This document shows, in pieces, positions 47,665-56,527 of a DNA stretch of 64,000 bases. The stretch's first letter is position 1. The number at the start of each line of letters is the position of its first letter. The DNA is from Hyphomonadaceae bacterium (GTDB taxonomy: Bacteria; Pseudomonadota; Alphaproteobacteria; Caulobacterales; Aquidulcibacteraceae). The position numbers and the translations under genes were made by a program. The stretch is taken from contig JALHQO010000002.1 of NCBI GenBank assembly GCA_022841905.1, forward strand, positions 310,001 through 374,000. The letters run 5' to 3'. The notes under the pieces were generated by a model. It was given only the letters and a program-made list of their open reading frames with translations, was not told the DNA's origin and did not search any database.

Positions 47665-50409
47665 TTGGTTCGCAACAGGTTCCCCACAAATTTACATGTG
47701 GGTTTGCGGACGGGTTGGCACTTGCGCACACAATATCTGAAAGCCGGAGCACGGAAGGCGCGTCTGCGCGTACGCGCGCGCCGTCATGCATCTGAAAATG
47801 CGGCGAACGATGAAGCGTCTGATGTGGCGCCGGCGCCGGCGGCGCTTGAACAAGCGCCGTCCGAAACGCCGCACACGCGCAGGCTCGCGCTCAACGAGCC
47901 CACGCCTGACGTGGCAAACGATCGGTTAGCGGCGGCTGAAGAGGACGAGGCGCCACCCTTCGATCCGCCGGACGAGGATGACATTCTAGGCCTCACCGAA
48001 GAATTCGAGGACGAGTTCATCGAAGCAGACGCGCCGTTCGATGCGCCCGATGACGTGGAAGAGAGTTTCGGCGTCGCCCCTGTCGCGCCGCCGCGCGACC
48101 TGCCGGTGATCGAGTTGATCACGCCGATCGAAGCGCCTGCGCCGAAGCCTGCGCCGCGCCGTGAGGCGAGGGCGGAGGCGCCGCTGACGCCAACGCCCGA
48201 GCGCAAGGTCGATTTGCCGACGCCGCCGATCAGCGTGCTGGCGAGTTGGGACCGGGGCGAGAGCGGCGACATGCTCGCGGCCTTCGCTGAAGATAAACGC
48301 CTCGCGCGCGCCGATATCGACATCGAACGCGGCGGCCTCGACGGCGCGCTGGCGGCGCTCGACGGCGGCGCGCGGCCCGATCTTGTCATTGTGGATACAA
48401 CGCTGAGCGGCGCTGAAATGATGCAAGGCGTCGATCGGCTGCTCGCGCGCCTCGACGCAGGCGCCAAGCTGATCGTCATTGGCGCAGTCAACGATATTGG
48501 CGTGCTGCGCGCGTTGAACCAGCGCGGCGTTGCCGCTTACATGATGGCGCCGGTGACGGCGAACGATCTGGCGCAGACGGTGTGCGCACAATTCGAACAC
48601 GCCGATCGCTCGCGCGTGATCGCGGTGATGGGCGCACGCGGCGGCGTCGGCGCTTCCACCTTGGCCCAGAACATCGCCTGGACGATCGCCGAACGCTGCG
48701 ATGCGCCAACCGCGCTCATTGATCTCGATATTGGCTTCGGAGCGGCGGCGGCGAGCTTTCAGGTCGAGCCGCAAGGCTTCGTCACCGATCTCGTCGGCGC
48801 CGAAGCCGACGAAGCGACGCTCGATCGCGCATTGGCGCAGCCTTTGGATCGATTGCTGCTCGCCGCATCGCCGGCAAAGCCAGAGCTTGGTTTGGCGCTC
48901 GATGCAGGCGCAGTTGAGACCATGCTGGCGCGCGTGCGCCGCACCAGCGCATTCGTCGTGCTCGATCTGCCGCATGCGTGGACGACGTGGGTGAAACAGG
49001 CATTGCTCAGCGCCGATGAAATCGTGCTGGTCGCTGGCCCTGATCTCGCCAGCCTGCGCAACACCGACAATCTGGTGAAACTACTGCGTGAAACGCGCGA
49101 CCGGCGCGGCGAGCCGACATTGGCGCTCTCAATGCTCGGCGTGCCGAAGCGGCCAGAGATTTCGCTCAAGGATTTCGCTGAGTCGGTGGGCGTGTTGCCG
49201 GCGGTGACGTTCGCATTCGATCCGGAAGTCTATGGCGCAGCCGAGATGAACCGGCGCTTGCTCTGCGTCGAAGCGCCGAAATCAAAGCACGCGCTAGCGA
49301 TCGAAACGCTCGCCTGCGCGCTGAGTGGGCGTGAGATTGTTGAGCAAAAGCGCGAACGGCGGCGAGTGCGGCCGGAGCCAGCTTTGCCGGCCGAGGCGCC
49401 GCTGACCTTGGAGTTGACGGAGAAGGTTGAAGAGACGCCGGAGGAGCTGCCGATCGCGGAGGTCGTCACCGAGTCGGCGGTCGAACCTGCACCGCCATTC
49501 CAGATGGCGCCGGAAACGCTGGCGCCAACAGCCGTGGAGGCGCCGAAGCCCGCGCCGATTGCAGCGGACGACCACCTCAGCGAACGCGAGTGCGCTTATG
49601 TTGAAAAGGCGCGCCGGCGCGCATTGGGCGAAGTGGAGGCGCGGCGTATCGCGCAAGGGCGCCGCCAACCTCGCGGTAGTTCGCGCACCTTATTGCGTTT
49701 CACCGGCGTGATTGCGGCTGCTTATGCGCTTGGCCTTGTGACCGTGTGGGCGTCGCGCGAGCAAGGCGCCAATGTCGCCTCAGCTGCGCTGACGCCCGCG
49801 ACGTCAGTGGCGATGGAAACGCCCGCCGATCCGTTCGCGGCATTGCAACGCGACTACGCGAACGCGCTTACGTTGCTTGCGAACGATGATCCGCAGGGAG
49901 TCGTCATGTTGCGGCGCACGGCGGAAGCCGGTTTCCCGCTGGCGCAATATCGTCTGGCGAAATTGTATGAGAGCGGCGACGGTGTCGCGCAAGACATGGT
50001 CAGCGCGCGGCAATGGACGGAGCGCGCGGCGGGCGCCGGCAATGTACGCGCCATGCATGATCTCGGTTTTTACTTCGCGCGCGGCGAGGCGGTGGCGCTG
50101 GACGAAGCGGCGGCGTTCCGCTGGTTTCGCCAAGCCGCCGAGTTCGGCCATTCCGACAGCCAATACAATCTTGGCGTCCTCTATCAGCAAGGCCGCGGCG
50201 TCAGCGCCGACATGGCCGAAGCTCTGTTCTGGTTCACACTCGCCGCCAACCAAGGCGACGCCGCCGCGCAAGAGCGCGTCGCGCAGCTTGGCGCCGAGCT
50301 CTCCATCGTCCACCTCGAACAAGCCCGCGCCCGCGCCGAAGGCTTCAGCCCGCGCACGCCGAACGCGATGGCGAACGGGGAAGCCTTACCCGCCGCGGTT
50401 GGCGACTAG
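47665..50409 (+). CDS. CpaE/TadZ-like ATPase fused to TM helix and PodJ-type Sel1 repeats
   Basis: 914 residues from a TTG at 47665; the start is uncertain (GTG 47698 or TTG 47704/47722 are also in frame). After an acidic disordered N-terminus (about 45-185) comes a pseudo-receiver (about 188-310, [15 protein letters not shown]) and a MinD/ParA-like ATPase with deviant Walker [11 protein letters not shown] (323-332) and [12 protein letters not shown] linker, a TM helix (about 676-695), then periplasmic Sel1 repeats (about 735-870: [40 protein letters not shown]). CpaE/TadZ places type IVc pili at a pole; PodJ recruits CpaE in Caulobacter. No tad genes adjoin. Confidence 0.85.
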   Translation: MVRNRFPTNLHVGLRTGWHLRTQYLKAGARKARLRVRARRHASENAANDEASDVAPAPAALEQAPSETPHTRRLALNEPTPDVANDRLAAAEEDEAPPFDPPDEDDILGLTEEFEDEFIEADAPFDAPDDVEESFGVAPVAPPRDLPVIELITPIEAPAPKPAPRREARAEAPLTPTPERKVDLPTPPISVLASWDRGESGDMLAAFAEDKRLARADIDIERGGLDGALAALDGGARPDLVIVDTTLSGAEMMQGVDRLLARLDAGAKLIVIGAVNDIGVLRALNQRGVAAYMMAPVTANDLAQTVCAQFEHADRSRVIAVMGARGGVGASTLAQNIAWTIAERCDAPTALIDLDIGFGAAAASFQVEPQGFVTDLVGAEADEATLDRALAQPLDRLLLAASPAKPELGLALDAGAVETMLARVRRTSAFVVLDLPHAWTTWVKQALLSADEIVLVAGPDLASLRNTDNLVKLLRETRDRRGEPTLALSMLGVPKRPEISLKDFAESVGVLPAVTFAFDPEVYGAAEMNRRLLCVEAPKSKHALAIETLACALSGREIVEQKRERRRVRPEPALPAEAPLTLELTEKVEETPEELPIAEVVTESAVEPAPPFQMAPETLAPTAVEAPKPAPIAADDHLSERECAYVEKARRRALGEVEARRIAQGRRQPRGSSRTLLRFTGVIAAAYALGLVTVWASREQGANVASAALTPATSVAMETPADPFAALQRDYANALTLLANDDPQGVVMLRRTAEAGFPLAQYRLAKLYESGDGVAQDMVSARQWTERAAGAGNVRAMHDLGFYFARGEAVALDEAAAFRWFRQAAEFGHSDSQYNLGVLYQQGRGVSADMAEALFWFTLAANQGDAAAQERVAQLGAELSIVHLEQARARAEGFSPRTPNAMANGEALPAAVGD

Positions 50410-52332
50410 ATCATCCACCACGCTCGGATCGGCCAGCGTGCTGGTGTCGCCCAAATTGCTGAGGTCGTTTTCGGCGATTTTGCGCAGGATGCGGCGCATG
50501 ATTTTGCCGCTGCGGGTTTTTGGCAGGCCGGGCGCCCATTGGATGATGTCGGGCGTGGCGGTCGGGCCGATTTCGCGGCGGACGAAATGTTTGAGTTCGT
50601 CCTTCAGCGCGTCGCTGGTTTGGACGCCTTGCTTCAACGTGACGAAGCAATAAATGCCTTGGCCCTTGATGTCGTGCGGATAGCCGACGACGGCGGCTTC
50701 GGCGACCTTCGTATCCGCCACCAGCGCGCTTTCGATTTCGGCAGTGCCAATGCGGTGTCCGCTGACGTTCAGCACGTCATCGACACGGCCGGTGATCCAG
50801 TAATAGCCGTCCTCGTCGCGCCGGCAGCCGTCGCCAGTGAAGTATGCGCCGGGATAGGTGCGGAAATACGTGTCGAAGAAGCGCTGGTGATCGCCGTAGA
50901 CGGTGCGCATTTGGCCGGGCCAGGAATCGAGCAGCACGAGATTGCCGCTCGTCGCGCCTTCGAGGAACGCGCCTTTGTCATCGACGAGCGCGGGCTTGAT
51001 GCCGAAGAAGGGGCGGGTGGCGCTGCCGGGTTTCATGGCGGTGGCGCCGGGAAGGTTGGTGATGAGGGCGGCGCCGGTTTCGGTTTGCCACCAGGTGTCG
51101 ACAACCGGGCAACGGCTGTCGCCCACTGTGCGATAATACCAAAGCCACGCTTCCGGATTGATCGGCTCGCCGACAGTGCCGATGAGGCGCAAGCTTGCGC
51201 GTGAGGTGCGTTGCACCGGCGCTTCGCCATCGCGCATCAAGGCGCGGATCGCGGTGGGGGCGGTGTAGAAGATGTTGACCTGGTGTTTGTCGACCACCTC
51301 CCAGAAGCGCGACGTGGTCGGATAGTTCGGCACGCCTTCGAAGATCAGCGTCGTCGCGCCGTTCGCGAGCGGGCCGTAGACGATGTAGGAATGGCCGGTG
51401 ACCCAGCCCACGTCAGCGGTGCACCAATAAATGTCGCCGGGGTGATAATCGAAGACGTAGTGATGCGTCATCGACGCATAGACGAGATAGCCGCCCGTCG
51501 TGTGCAGCACGCCTTTGGGTTTGCCGGTTGAGCCTGAGGTGTAGAGGATGAAGAGCGGATCTTCCGCGTTCATCGGCTCCGGCGCGCAGTCGGCGGAGAC
51601 GCTTGCGGCTTCATCCTCATAGACGAAATCGCGCCCGTCCTTCATCGGCACGCCGGCGCCGGTGCGGGTGACGACGAGCACGGCGGAGACGTCCGTCGCC
51701 ACGTGCGCGTGTTCGAGCGCTTCATCGACATTCTGTTTGAGCGGAATGATTTTGCCGCCGCGCACGCCTTCGTCAGCGGTGATGACGACGCGTGAGTCGC
51801 AATCCTTGATGCGGCTGGCGAGGCTTTCTGGGCTAAAGCCGCCGAAGACGACGGAGTGGATGGCGCCGATGCGCGCGCAGGCGAGCATGGCGTAGGCCGC
51901 CTCCGGAATCATCGGCATGTAAATGGTGACGCGATCGCCCTTCTTTACGTTGTGCTTCTTCAGCACATTGGCGAAGCGGCAGACTTCGGCGTGCAGTTGG
52001 CGATACGTGATGTGAGCGGAATGGTCGGGATCGTCGCCTTCCCAAATGATCGCGACTTGGTCGCCGCGTTCTTCAAGGTGGCGGTCGATGCAATTGGCGG
52101 CGACGTTGAGGACGCCGTCTTCGTACCAGCGGATGCGGAAGTCGGCTTCGTTGAAGCTCGTATCCTTCACCTTGGTGTAGGGCGTGATCCAATCCAGCCG
52201 CTGCCCATGCACGCCCCAGAACGCTTCCGGATCGTTCGACGCCGACGCATGCATGGCGCGGTATTTCACGTCATCGACATAAGCGCGCTTGACCCATTCT
52301 TCGGGCGCCGGGATGACAACGGGATCGGACAT
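50386..52332 (-). CDS. acs: acetyl-CoA synthetase
   Basis: 648 residues from the ATG at 52332 (AGAGGA upstream). It converts acetate, ATP and CoA to acetyl-CoA. Motifs: [18 protein letters not shown], the AMP-binding [49 protein letters not shown] and the regulatory acetylation Lys in [13 protein letters not shown]. The length matches bacterial Acs. It is convergent with the CpaE-like gene, overlapping it by 24 bases, and lies beside lrp-ald, a sensible acetate/alanine carbon setting. Confidence 0.97.
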   Translation of the reverse strand: MSDPVVIPAPEEWVKRAYVDDVKYRAMHASASNDPEAFWGVHGQRLDWITPYTKVKDTSFNEADFRIRWYEDGVLNVAANCIDRHLEERGDQVAIIWEGDDPDHSAHITYRQLHAEVCRFANVLKKHNVKKGDRVTIYMPMIPEAAYAMLACARIGAIHSVVFGGFSPESLASRIKDCDSRVVITADEGVRGGKIIPLKQNVDEALEHAHVATDVSAVLVVTRTGAGVPMKDGRDFVYEDEAASVSADCAPEPMNAEDPLFILYTSGSTGKPKGVLHTTGGYLVYASMTHHYVFDYHPGDIYWCTADVGWVTGHSYIVYGPLANGATTLIFEGVPNYPTTSRFWEVVDKHQVNIFYTAPTAIRALMRDGEAPVQRTSRASLRLIGTVGEPINPEAWLWYYRTVGDSRCPVVDTWWQTETGAALITNLPGATAMKPGSATRPFFGIKPALVDDKGAFLEGATSGNLVLLDSWPGQMRTVYGDHQRFFDTYFRTYPGAYFTGDGCRRDEDGYYWITGRVDDVLNVSGHRIGTAEIESALVADTKVAEAAVVGYPHDIKGQGIYCFVTLKQGVQTSDALKDELKHFVRREIGPTATPDIIQWAPGLPKTRSGKIMRRILRKIAENDLSNLGDTSTLADPSVVDDLVANRGG

Positions 52333-52414
52333 GGGCGTTCCTCTTTCGGGCGATTGTCGCGATGCGGCGGGGCGGAGACAAGGCTCATCCCCCACTCCGC
52401 GAGGGACGGGGCTT

Positions 52415-52894
52415 TTAGTGCGCCACGCTTGCCGCGCGTCTGAACACGGTGCGTATCGTGAAATTGCTTACCAGCCGCCGCACACCCGGCAGCCGCGACA
52501 GCGTTTCTTGGTGGACGCGCTCGTAGCGGTCGTCGTCGGCGATGACGATGCGGAGCAGGTAGTCGCTTTCGCCGGTCATTAGATGGCAGTCCTGCACTTC
52601 GCGGCATTTGGCGACGGCGCGTTCGAAGGCGGCCATGGTTTCGCTGCGCTGGTTTTCGAGCGTCACGGCGACGAACACGGTCGCGCTGCGGCCCAGCGCT
52701 TTCTCCGAGAGGATCGCAGCATAGCCCTCGATGACGCCGGCGGCCTCCATCGCTTTGACGCGGCGGTGGCAGGCGGAGGGGGAGAGGCCGATGCGCTCGG
52801 CCAGGGACGCGGCGGTGAGGACGCCGTCGCGCTCGAGCTCGATCAGGATTTTATGGTCGAAGTCGTCGAGCTGGGCGGGAGAATTTGCCGGCAT
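52415..52894 (-). CDS. Lrp/AsnC-family regulator, probable regulator of ald
   Basis: 159 residues from the ATG at 52894 (longer frames run upstream but the family starts here: [20 protein letters not shown]). [26 protein letters not shown]/ligand domain: [20 protein letters not shown]. Divergent from ald with 108 bases between. Lrp-type activators commonly control alanine dehydrogenase in response to alanine. Confidence 0.93.
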   Translation of the reverse strand: MPANSPAQLDDFDHKILIELERDGVLTAASLAERIGLSPSACHRRVKAMEAAGVIEGYAAILSEKALGRSATVFVAVTLENQRSETMAAFERAVAKCREVQDCHLMTGESDYLLRIVIADDDRYERVHQETLSRLPGVRRLVSNFTIRTVFRRAASVAH

Positions 52895-52941
52895 GAGGTC
52901 CCTGGCGCTTGGAAATGAGCGTCGAATGCGGCCAATGTAGC

Positions 52942-52979
52942 GAAATATCCAAGAATATGCACGCCGTTTGGGATAATTC
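52942..52979. promoter_or_regulatory. candidate Lrp operator between lrp and ald
   Basis: GAAATATCC (52942-52950) and GGATAATTC (52971-52979) form imperfect inverted arms (7 of 9) in an AT-rich patch, with AAGAATATGC between. Symmetric AT-rich sites of this kind are typical for Lrp/AsnC proteins. A single position between the divergent genes fits autoregulation and ald control. Confidence 0.45.
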
Positions 52980-53002
52980 GGCGTCCAAGAGGAGGACTTC
53001 CC

Positions 53003-54115
53003 ATGCGCGTCGGCTGCCCGAAGGAAATCAAGGTCCATGAATATCGCGTCGGCCTGACGCCGGAGAGCGCGGCTGAGCTGGTGCGCTACGGGCACGATGT
53101 GTTTCTGGAGACGAAAGCCGGCGAAGGCATCGGCGCGCCGGATAGCGTCTACGAAAAAGTCGGCGTGAAAATTCTGCCGAATGCGGACGCCGTGTTCGCC
53201 GAAGCCGAGATGATCGTAAAGGTGAAGGAGCCGCAAGCGGTCGAGATCGCGCGGCTAACGCCCAAGCACACGCTCTTCACCTACCTCCACCTCGCGCCCG
53301 ATCCCGAGCAAGCCGAGGGCCTGATGAAGTCAGGCGCGACCTGCATTGCGTACGAAACGGTGACGGACGCGAACGGTCGCTTGCCGCTGTTGAAGCCGAT
53401 GTCGGAAGTCGCCGGCCGCATGGCGATCCAGGTTGGCGCGCACTACCTGGAAAAAGCCCATGGCGGCCGCGGCGTGCTGATGGGCGGCGTGCCGGGCGTG
53501 CGCCCGGCTGATGTCGTGATCCTTGGCGCTGGCGTCTCTGGCTACAACGCCGCGCAAATTGCCGTCGGCATGCGCGCGCGCGTTGTCGTTTTCGACAAGA
53601 ACTTGGCGCGCCTCGAAGAACTCGACCGCGAGTTCGATGGCCGCTTGGAGACCGTGTATTCAACCAGCGCCGCGATCGCCGAAGCGATCAAGCACGCGGA
53701 CGTGGTTGTCGGCGCGGTGCTGGTGGCGGGCGCTGCGGCGCCGAAGTTGATCACCAAGTCGATGCTGAAGACGATGCAGCCGGGTTCGGTGCTGGTCGAT
53801 ATCTCGATCGACCAAGGCGGCTGCTTCGAAACGTCGAAGCCGACGACGCACTCCGATCCGGTGTTCACCGTCGATGGCGTCATCCACTATTGCGTCGCCA
53901 ACATGCCGGGCGCTGTGTCGCGCACGAGCGCGTTTGCGCTCAACAATGCGACGCTGCCGTTCGCGCTGGCGCTCGCCAACAAGGGCTACAAACAAGCGTT
54001 GATCGATGATCCGCACTTGGCCAACGGCCTCAACGTCTATGAAGGCGCGATCACGCACGAAGCTGTGGCGAAGGATTTGGGCAAGCCGTTCAAGCGGCCG
54101 AGTTGGCTGGGCTGA
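53003..54115 (+). CDS. ald: alanine dehydrogenase
   Basis: 370 residues. NAD-dependent L-alanine oxidation to pyruvate and ammonium. Motifs: RVGCPKEIKVHEYRVGLTPE, substrate-site EYRVG and KVKEPQ, HLAPDPEQAEGLMKSG, and Rossmann VVILGAGVSGYNAAQIAVGM. The catalytic His/Asp loop is in VLVDISIDQGGCFETSKPTT, HSDPVF. AGGAGG precedes ATG 53003. It is divergent from an Lrp-family regulator. Confidence 0.97.
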   Translation: MRVGCPKEIKVHEYRVGLTPESAAELVRYGHDVFLETKAGEGIGAPDSVYEKVGVKILPNADAVFAEAEMIVKVKEPQAVEIARLTPKHTLFTYLHLAPDPEQAEGLMKSGATCIAYETVTDANGRLPLLKPMSEVAGRMAIQVGAHYLEKAHGGRGVLMGGVPGVRPADVVILGAGVSGYNAAQIAVGMRARVVVFDKNLARLEELDREFDGRLETVYSTSAAIAEAIKHADVVVGAVLVAGAAAPKLITKSMLKTMQPGSVLVDISIDQGGCFETSKPTTHSDPVFTVDGVIHYCVANMPGAVSRTSAFALNNATLPFALALANKGYKQALIDDPHLANGLNVYEGAITHEAVAKDLGKPFKRPSWLG

Positions 54116-54209
54116 TGCGGTAACCGATGCCGCCGCTTTCACACGCGTAGACGGTTCATTTAACCTAAACGTGTAGGAAAACCCCACTAAACAACATTGG
54201 TGGGCTTCC

Positions 54210-55001
54210 ATGGCCGCGACTTGCAATGGCTGCCGCGATGGCGCGGCGTTCGATCTTCCGATCACGATGGCGTTTCAGCCGATCGTGAACGTCAGCACGC
54301 AAACCGTATTTGCGCACGAAGCGCTGGTGCGCGGCGTGGACGGGGAGGGCGCGGGTTCCGTGCTGGCGCGCGTGTCCGACGAGAACCGCTATGCCTTCGA
54401 TCAGAATTGCCGCGTCAAGGCGATCGAACTGGCCGCCGATCTGAAACTGGCCGACCAAGGCGCGCTGCTTTCGATCAACTTCCTGCCGAACGCCGTCTAC
54501 GAGCCGCGCGCCTGTATCCGGCTGACGCTGTCGTCCGCGATGCGCACCAAGTTTCCGCTGCAGAACATCGTGTTCGAGTTCACCGAGGTGGAGCGCCTGG
54601 ATTCGGCGCACGTGCTCAACATTCTGCGCACCTACCGCTCGATGGGCTTCAAGACCGCGATTGACGATTTCGGCGCCGGCTATGCGGGTCTCGGTCTCCT
54701 CTCCACGTTCCAGCCCGACCTCGTGAAGCTCGATATGGATCTCATCCGCGGCCTCGATAAGAGCAGCGTGAAGCAAACCATCGTGCGCAACACGCTGACC
54801 ATGCTGCGCGAGCTTGGCGTCACGCCGATTTGCGAAGGCGTCGAAACTGTTGGCGAGTTCGAAGTGCTGCGCGATCTCGGCGTCGATTTGATGCAGGGCT
54901 ATTTGTTCGCCAAGCCAGCGCTTGCTGCGCTGCCCGCGCCGATCCGGCCGCGCGCAGCTTCAGAGGCAGATCAACGTTTGAGCGCCACCAGCGGACGTTA
55001 G
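54210..55001 (+). CDS. EAL-domain c-di-GMP phosphodiesterase
   Basis: 263 residues, EAL domain only. Catalytic residues appear complete: E37 in HEALVRG, N90 in SINFLP, E123 in FEFTE, D152/D153 in IDDFGAGYAG, K173 in LVKLDMD, E209/E212 in CEGVETVGEF and Q229 in MQGYLFAKP. The domain should hydrolyse c-di-GMP to pGpG. No sensor domain is fused; N-terminal Cys5 and Cys8 (ATCNGC) could bind a metal. A TTAACC motif upstream (about 54159) resembles a half CtrA site, unverified. Confidence 0.92.
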   Translation: MAATCNGCRDGAAFDLPITMAFQPIVNVSTQTVFAHEALVRGVDGEGAGSVLARVSDENRYAFDQNCRVKAIELAADLKLADQGALLSINFLPNAVYEPRACIRLTLSSAMRTKFPLQNIVFEFTEVERLDSAHVLNILRTYRSMGFKTAIDDFGAGYAGLGLLSTFQPDLVKLDMDLIRGLDKSSVKQTIVRNTLTMLRELGVTPICEGVETVGEFEVLRDLGVDLMQGYLFAKPALAALPAPIRPRAASEADQRLSATSGR

Positions 55002-55522
55002 TTGATGTTGGCTGGCGCGACCTCGATCGCGTCCGGCGCCGCGCCGTCGGGGCCGCGCGTCCAGGTCACGATGAGATGGCGCGTTTGGCTGCCGATCTCG
55101 CTAGTCGCCTCGTTCATCGTGCTCTCTTGAATCTCAAGATCGACGCGTCCTGGCGAATCCGAAAGCACGCGATAGCTCAGAAAATCGCCGACGCGGAAGA
55201 CGCGCCAGCCATCGCCGGTGCTCTGGAAGAAGGCGATCTGCGTGTAGAGGCCGTTCATAGCCGGATCGCCGCCGGCGAGGCCGAACAGTTTCACGCCACT
55301 GCTCTCGCCTTGGTTCTCTAGGAACTGAACCTCTGTCACCGAGGCGGCCCATTGGATGCTCTCGTCATCCGTCATCGCCTCCAGCCTCTCCGCATTGCCG
55401 GACACCGTGAGCGTCACCGGCGCCGCCTCGGGCGCTGGTGTTTCGTCACCCGCCGGCGCCGCCGCGAATGTGCAGGCCGCGAGCGCAGCGCTGGCCAAAA
55501 CCGCGATCAGTGAAACACGCAT
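54998..55522 (-). CDS. lipoprotein of unknown function
   Basis: 174 residues from the ATG at 55522. Lipoprotein signal LIAVLASAALAAC. The mature part has no motif I recognise; TQIAFFQSTGDGWRVFRVGD and DLEIQESTMNEATSEIGSQT suggest a beta-rich domain. It is convergent with the EAL gene (four-base overlap at 54998-55001) and divergent from the MmcQ gene, with the REP-like repeat in between. Confidence 0.75.
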   Translation of the reverse strand: MRVSLIAVLASAALAACTFAAAPAGDETPAPEAAPVTLTVSGNAERLEAMTDDESIQWAASVTEVQFLENQGESSGVKLFGLAGGDPAMNGLYTQIAFFQSTGDGWRVFRVGDFLSYRVLSDSPGRVDLEIQESTMNEATSEIGSQTRHLIVTWTRGPDGAAPDAIEVAPANIN

Positions 55523-55542
55523 GGGATGATCCTCCGCCGTGC

Positions 55543-55608
55543 TTATGGACCGCCGGCGTCCCGCCGGCAAACGCCAGCGCTGGCCGGCAGGACGCCGGCG
55601 GTCCATAA
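55543..55608. repeat. REP-like inverted repeat, copy 2
   Basis: TTATGGACCGCCGGCGTCCC at 55543-55562 and its continuation to 55569 pair with 55581-55608, one mismatch within about 27 bases. It shares GGACCGCCGGC with the repeat at 33710-33772. It is intergenic here, in the promoter region between a lipoprotein gene and the MmcQ-like gene. Confidence 0.8.
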
Positions 55609-55615
55609 AAGTGCG

Positions 55616-55963
55616 ATGGCCGTCACCAAAGCCCGCGTCCGCAAACTGGCGCTCGCGCTCGAAGGCGCGAGCGAGGTGGTGCACATCGATCGCCCGGCCT
55701 TCCGCACCAAGCGCAAGATTTTCGCGACGGTGACGCCGGACGCGCCGCGCGTGAACCTCATGTTCGATGCGGCGACGCAGGAATTTTTCCGCGAGCACGC
55801 GCCCGGCGTGATCGAACCACTCCCCGGCGGCTGGGGCCGCCTGGGCATTTCCTATTGCGATCTGAGCCAGGCGGATGAGGCGCTCGTCCACTCCGCGCTC
55901 AAAGCCGCGCACGCTCTGGCATTGCCAAAGGCGCCGAAGAAGCGTGCGAAGAAGAAAAGCTAG
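55616..55963 (+). CDS. MmcQ/YjbR-family protein
   Basis: 115 residues from the ATG at 55616. Family features: LALALEGASEVVHIDRPAFR and KIFATVTPDAPRVNLMFDAA, with a central PGGWGRLGISYCDLSQADEA and a Lys-rich C-terminus (KKRAKKKS). The fold resembles a CyaY-like DNA-binding domain; the role in the cell is unknown. The start lies 8 bases past the REP-like repeat, so the repeat occupies its promoter or leader. Confidence 0.82.
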   Translation: MAVTKARVRKLALALEGASEVVHIDRPAFRTKRKIFATVTPDAPRVNLMFDAATQEFFREHAPGVIEPLPGGWGRLGISYCDLSQADEALVHSALKAAHALALPKAPKKRAKKKS

Positions 55964-56127
55964 CTGTCACAATTCGTGCGCGGCGCATGGCCGTCGATCA
56001 CAAATCTGTGGGCGCGCGTCTTGCGTGGACCTTGGCGGCATCCTGGTCGTTACATGCGGACAGAGCACGGCGTGAAAGGTTCTGTTCAGCATTAACGCAC
56101 TATTGTGAAGGAGCTCGGAGTTCGACC

Positions 56128-56313
56128 ATGCTCGAGAAATCAATCGGCGAGCCTTGTCCAACCTGCCAGACGCCGTTGCAGCGGCGCCGCTCCACGTTTC
56201 GCACCGTTGTTGGCGACGTCGCGTTCTGCGCGCGCTGCTGCTCATCGTTCGAACTGAAGCTGGATGAGGACGACCGCGCGCTGGCCTTGGCGGCGGAATT
56301 CGCGCCGGTCTAA
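56128..56313 (+). CDS. small zinc-ribbon protein
   Basis: 61 residues, ATG 56128 with GGAG six bases upstream. A four-Cys ribbon: CPTC (residues about 9-12) and CARCC (about 34-38), then an acidic helix KLDEDDRALALAAEF. It could be a small regulatory or assembly factor. Not a known named family. Confidence 0.65.
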   Translation: MLEKSIGEPCPTCQTPLQRRRSTFRTVVGDVAFCARCCSSFELKLDEDDRALALAAEFAPV

Positions 56314-56468
56314 CTTGGCGCCGACCTGATAGAGCCCGCGCCCGCGCGGGTAGCCTCCCATAAACATTGCCTATTTTCGAGACACGCGCCGGGCTTGCCC
56401 CGTTGCGCGTTCGATGCAGCCATGAAACACTGAGGTGCGGCCAGAAACTGGCTGCGCATAAGCGAGAA

Positions 56469-56491
56469 GCGGCGCCAGCCGCTGGCGCCGC
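56469..56491. promoter_or_regulatory. palindrome in the leader of the EF-G-like gene
   Basis: GCGGCGCCAGC, C, GCTGGCGCCGC: perfect 11-base arms, 36 bases before the EF-G-like start. A second short hairpin (CCCC AAA? CGGGG) follows. It would form a stable RNA structure in the 5' leader or act as an operator. Function unknown. Confidence 0.4.
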
Positions 56492-56527
56492 CCGACCCCA
56501 AACGGGGACAACAAGGGAGGCAGCGCC

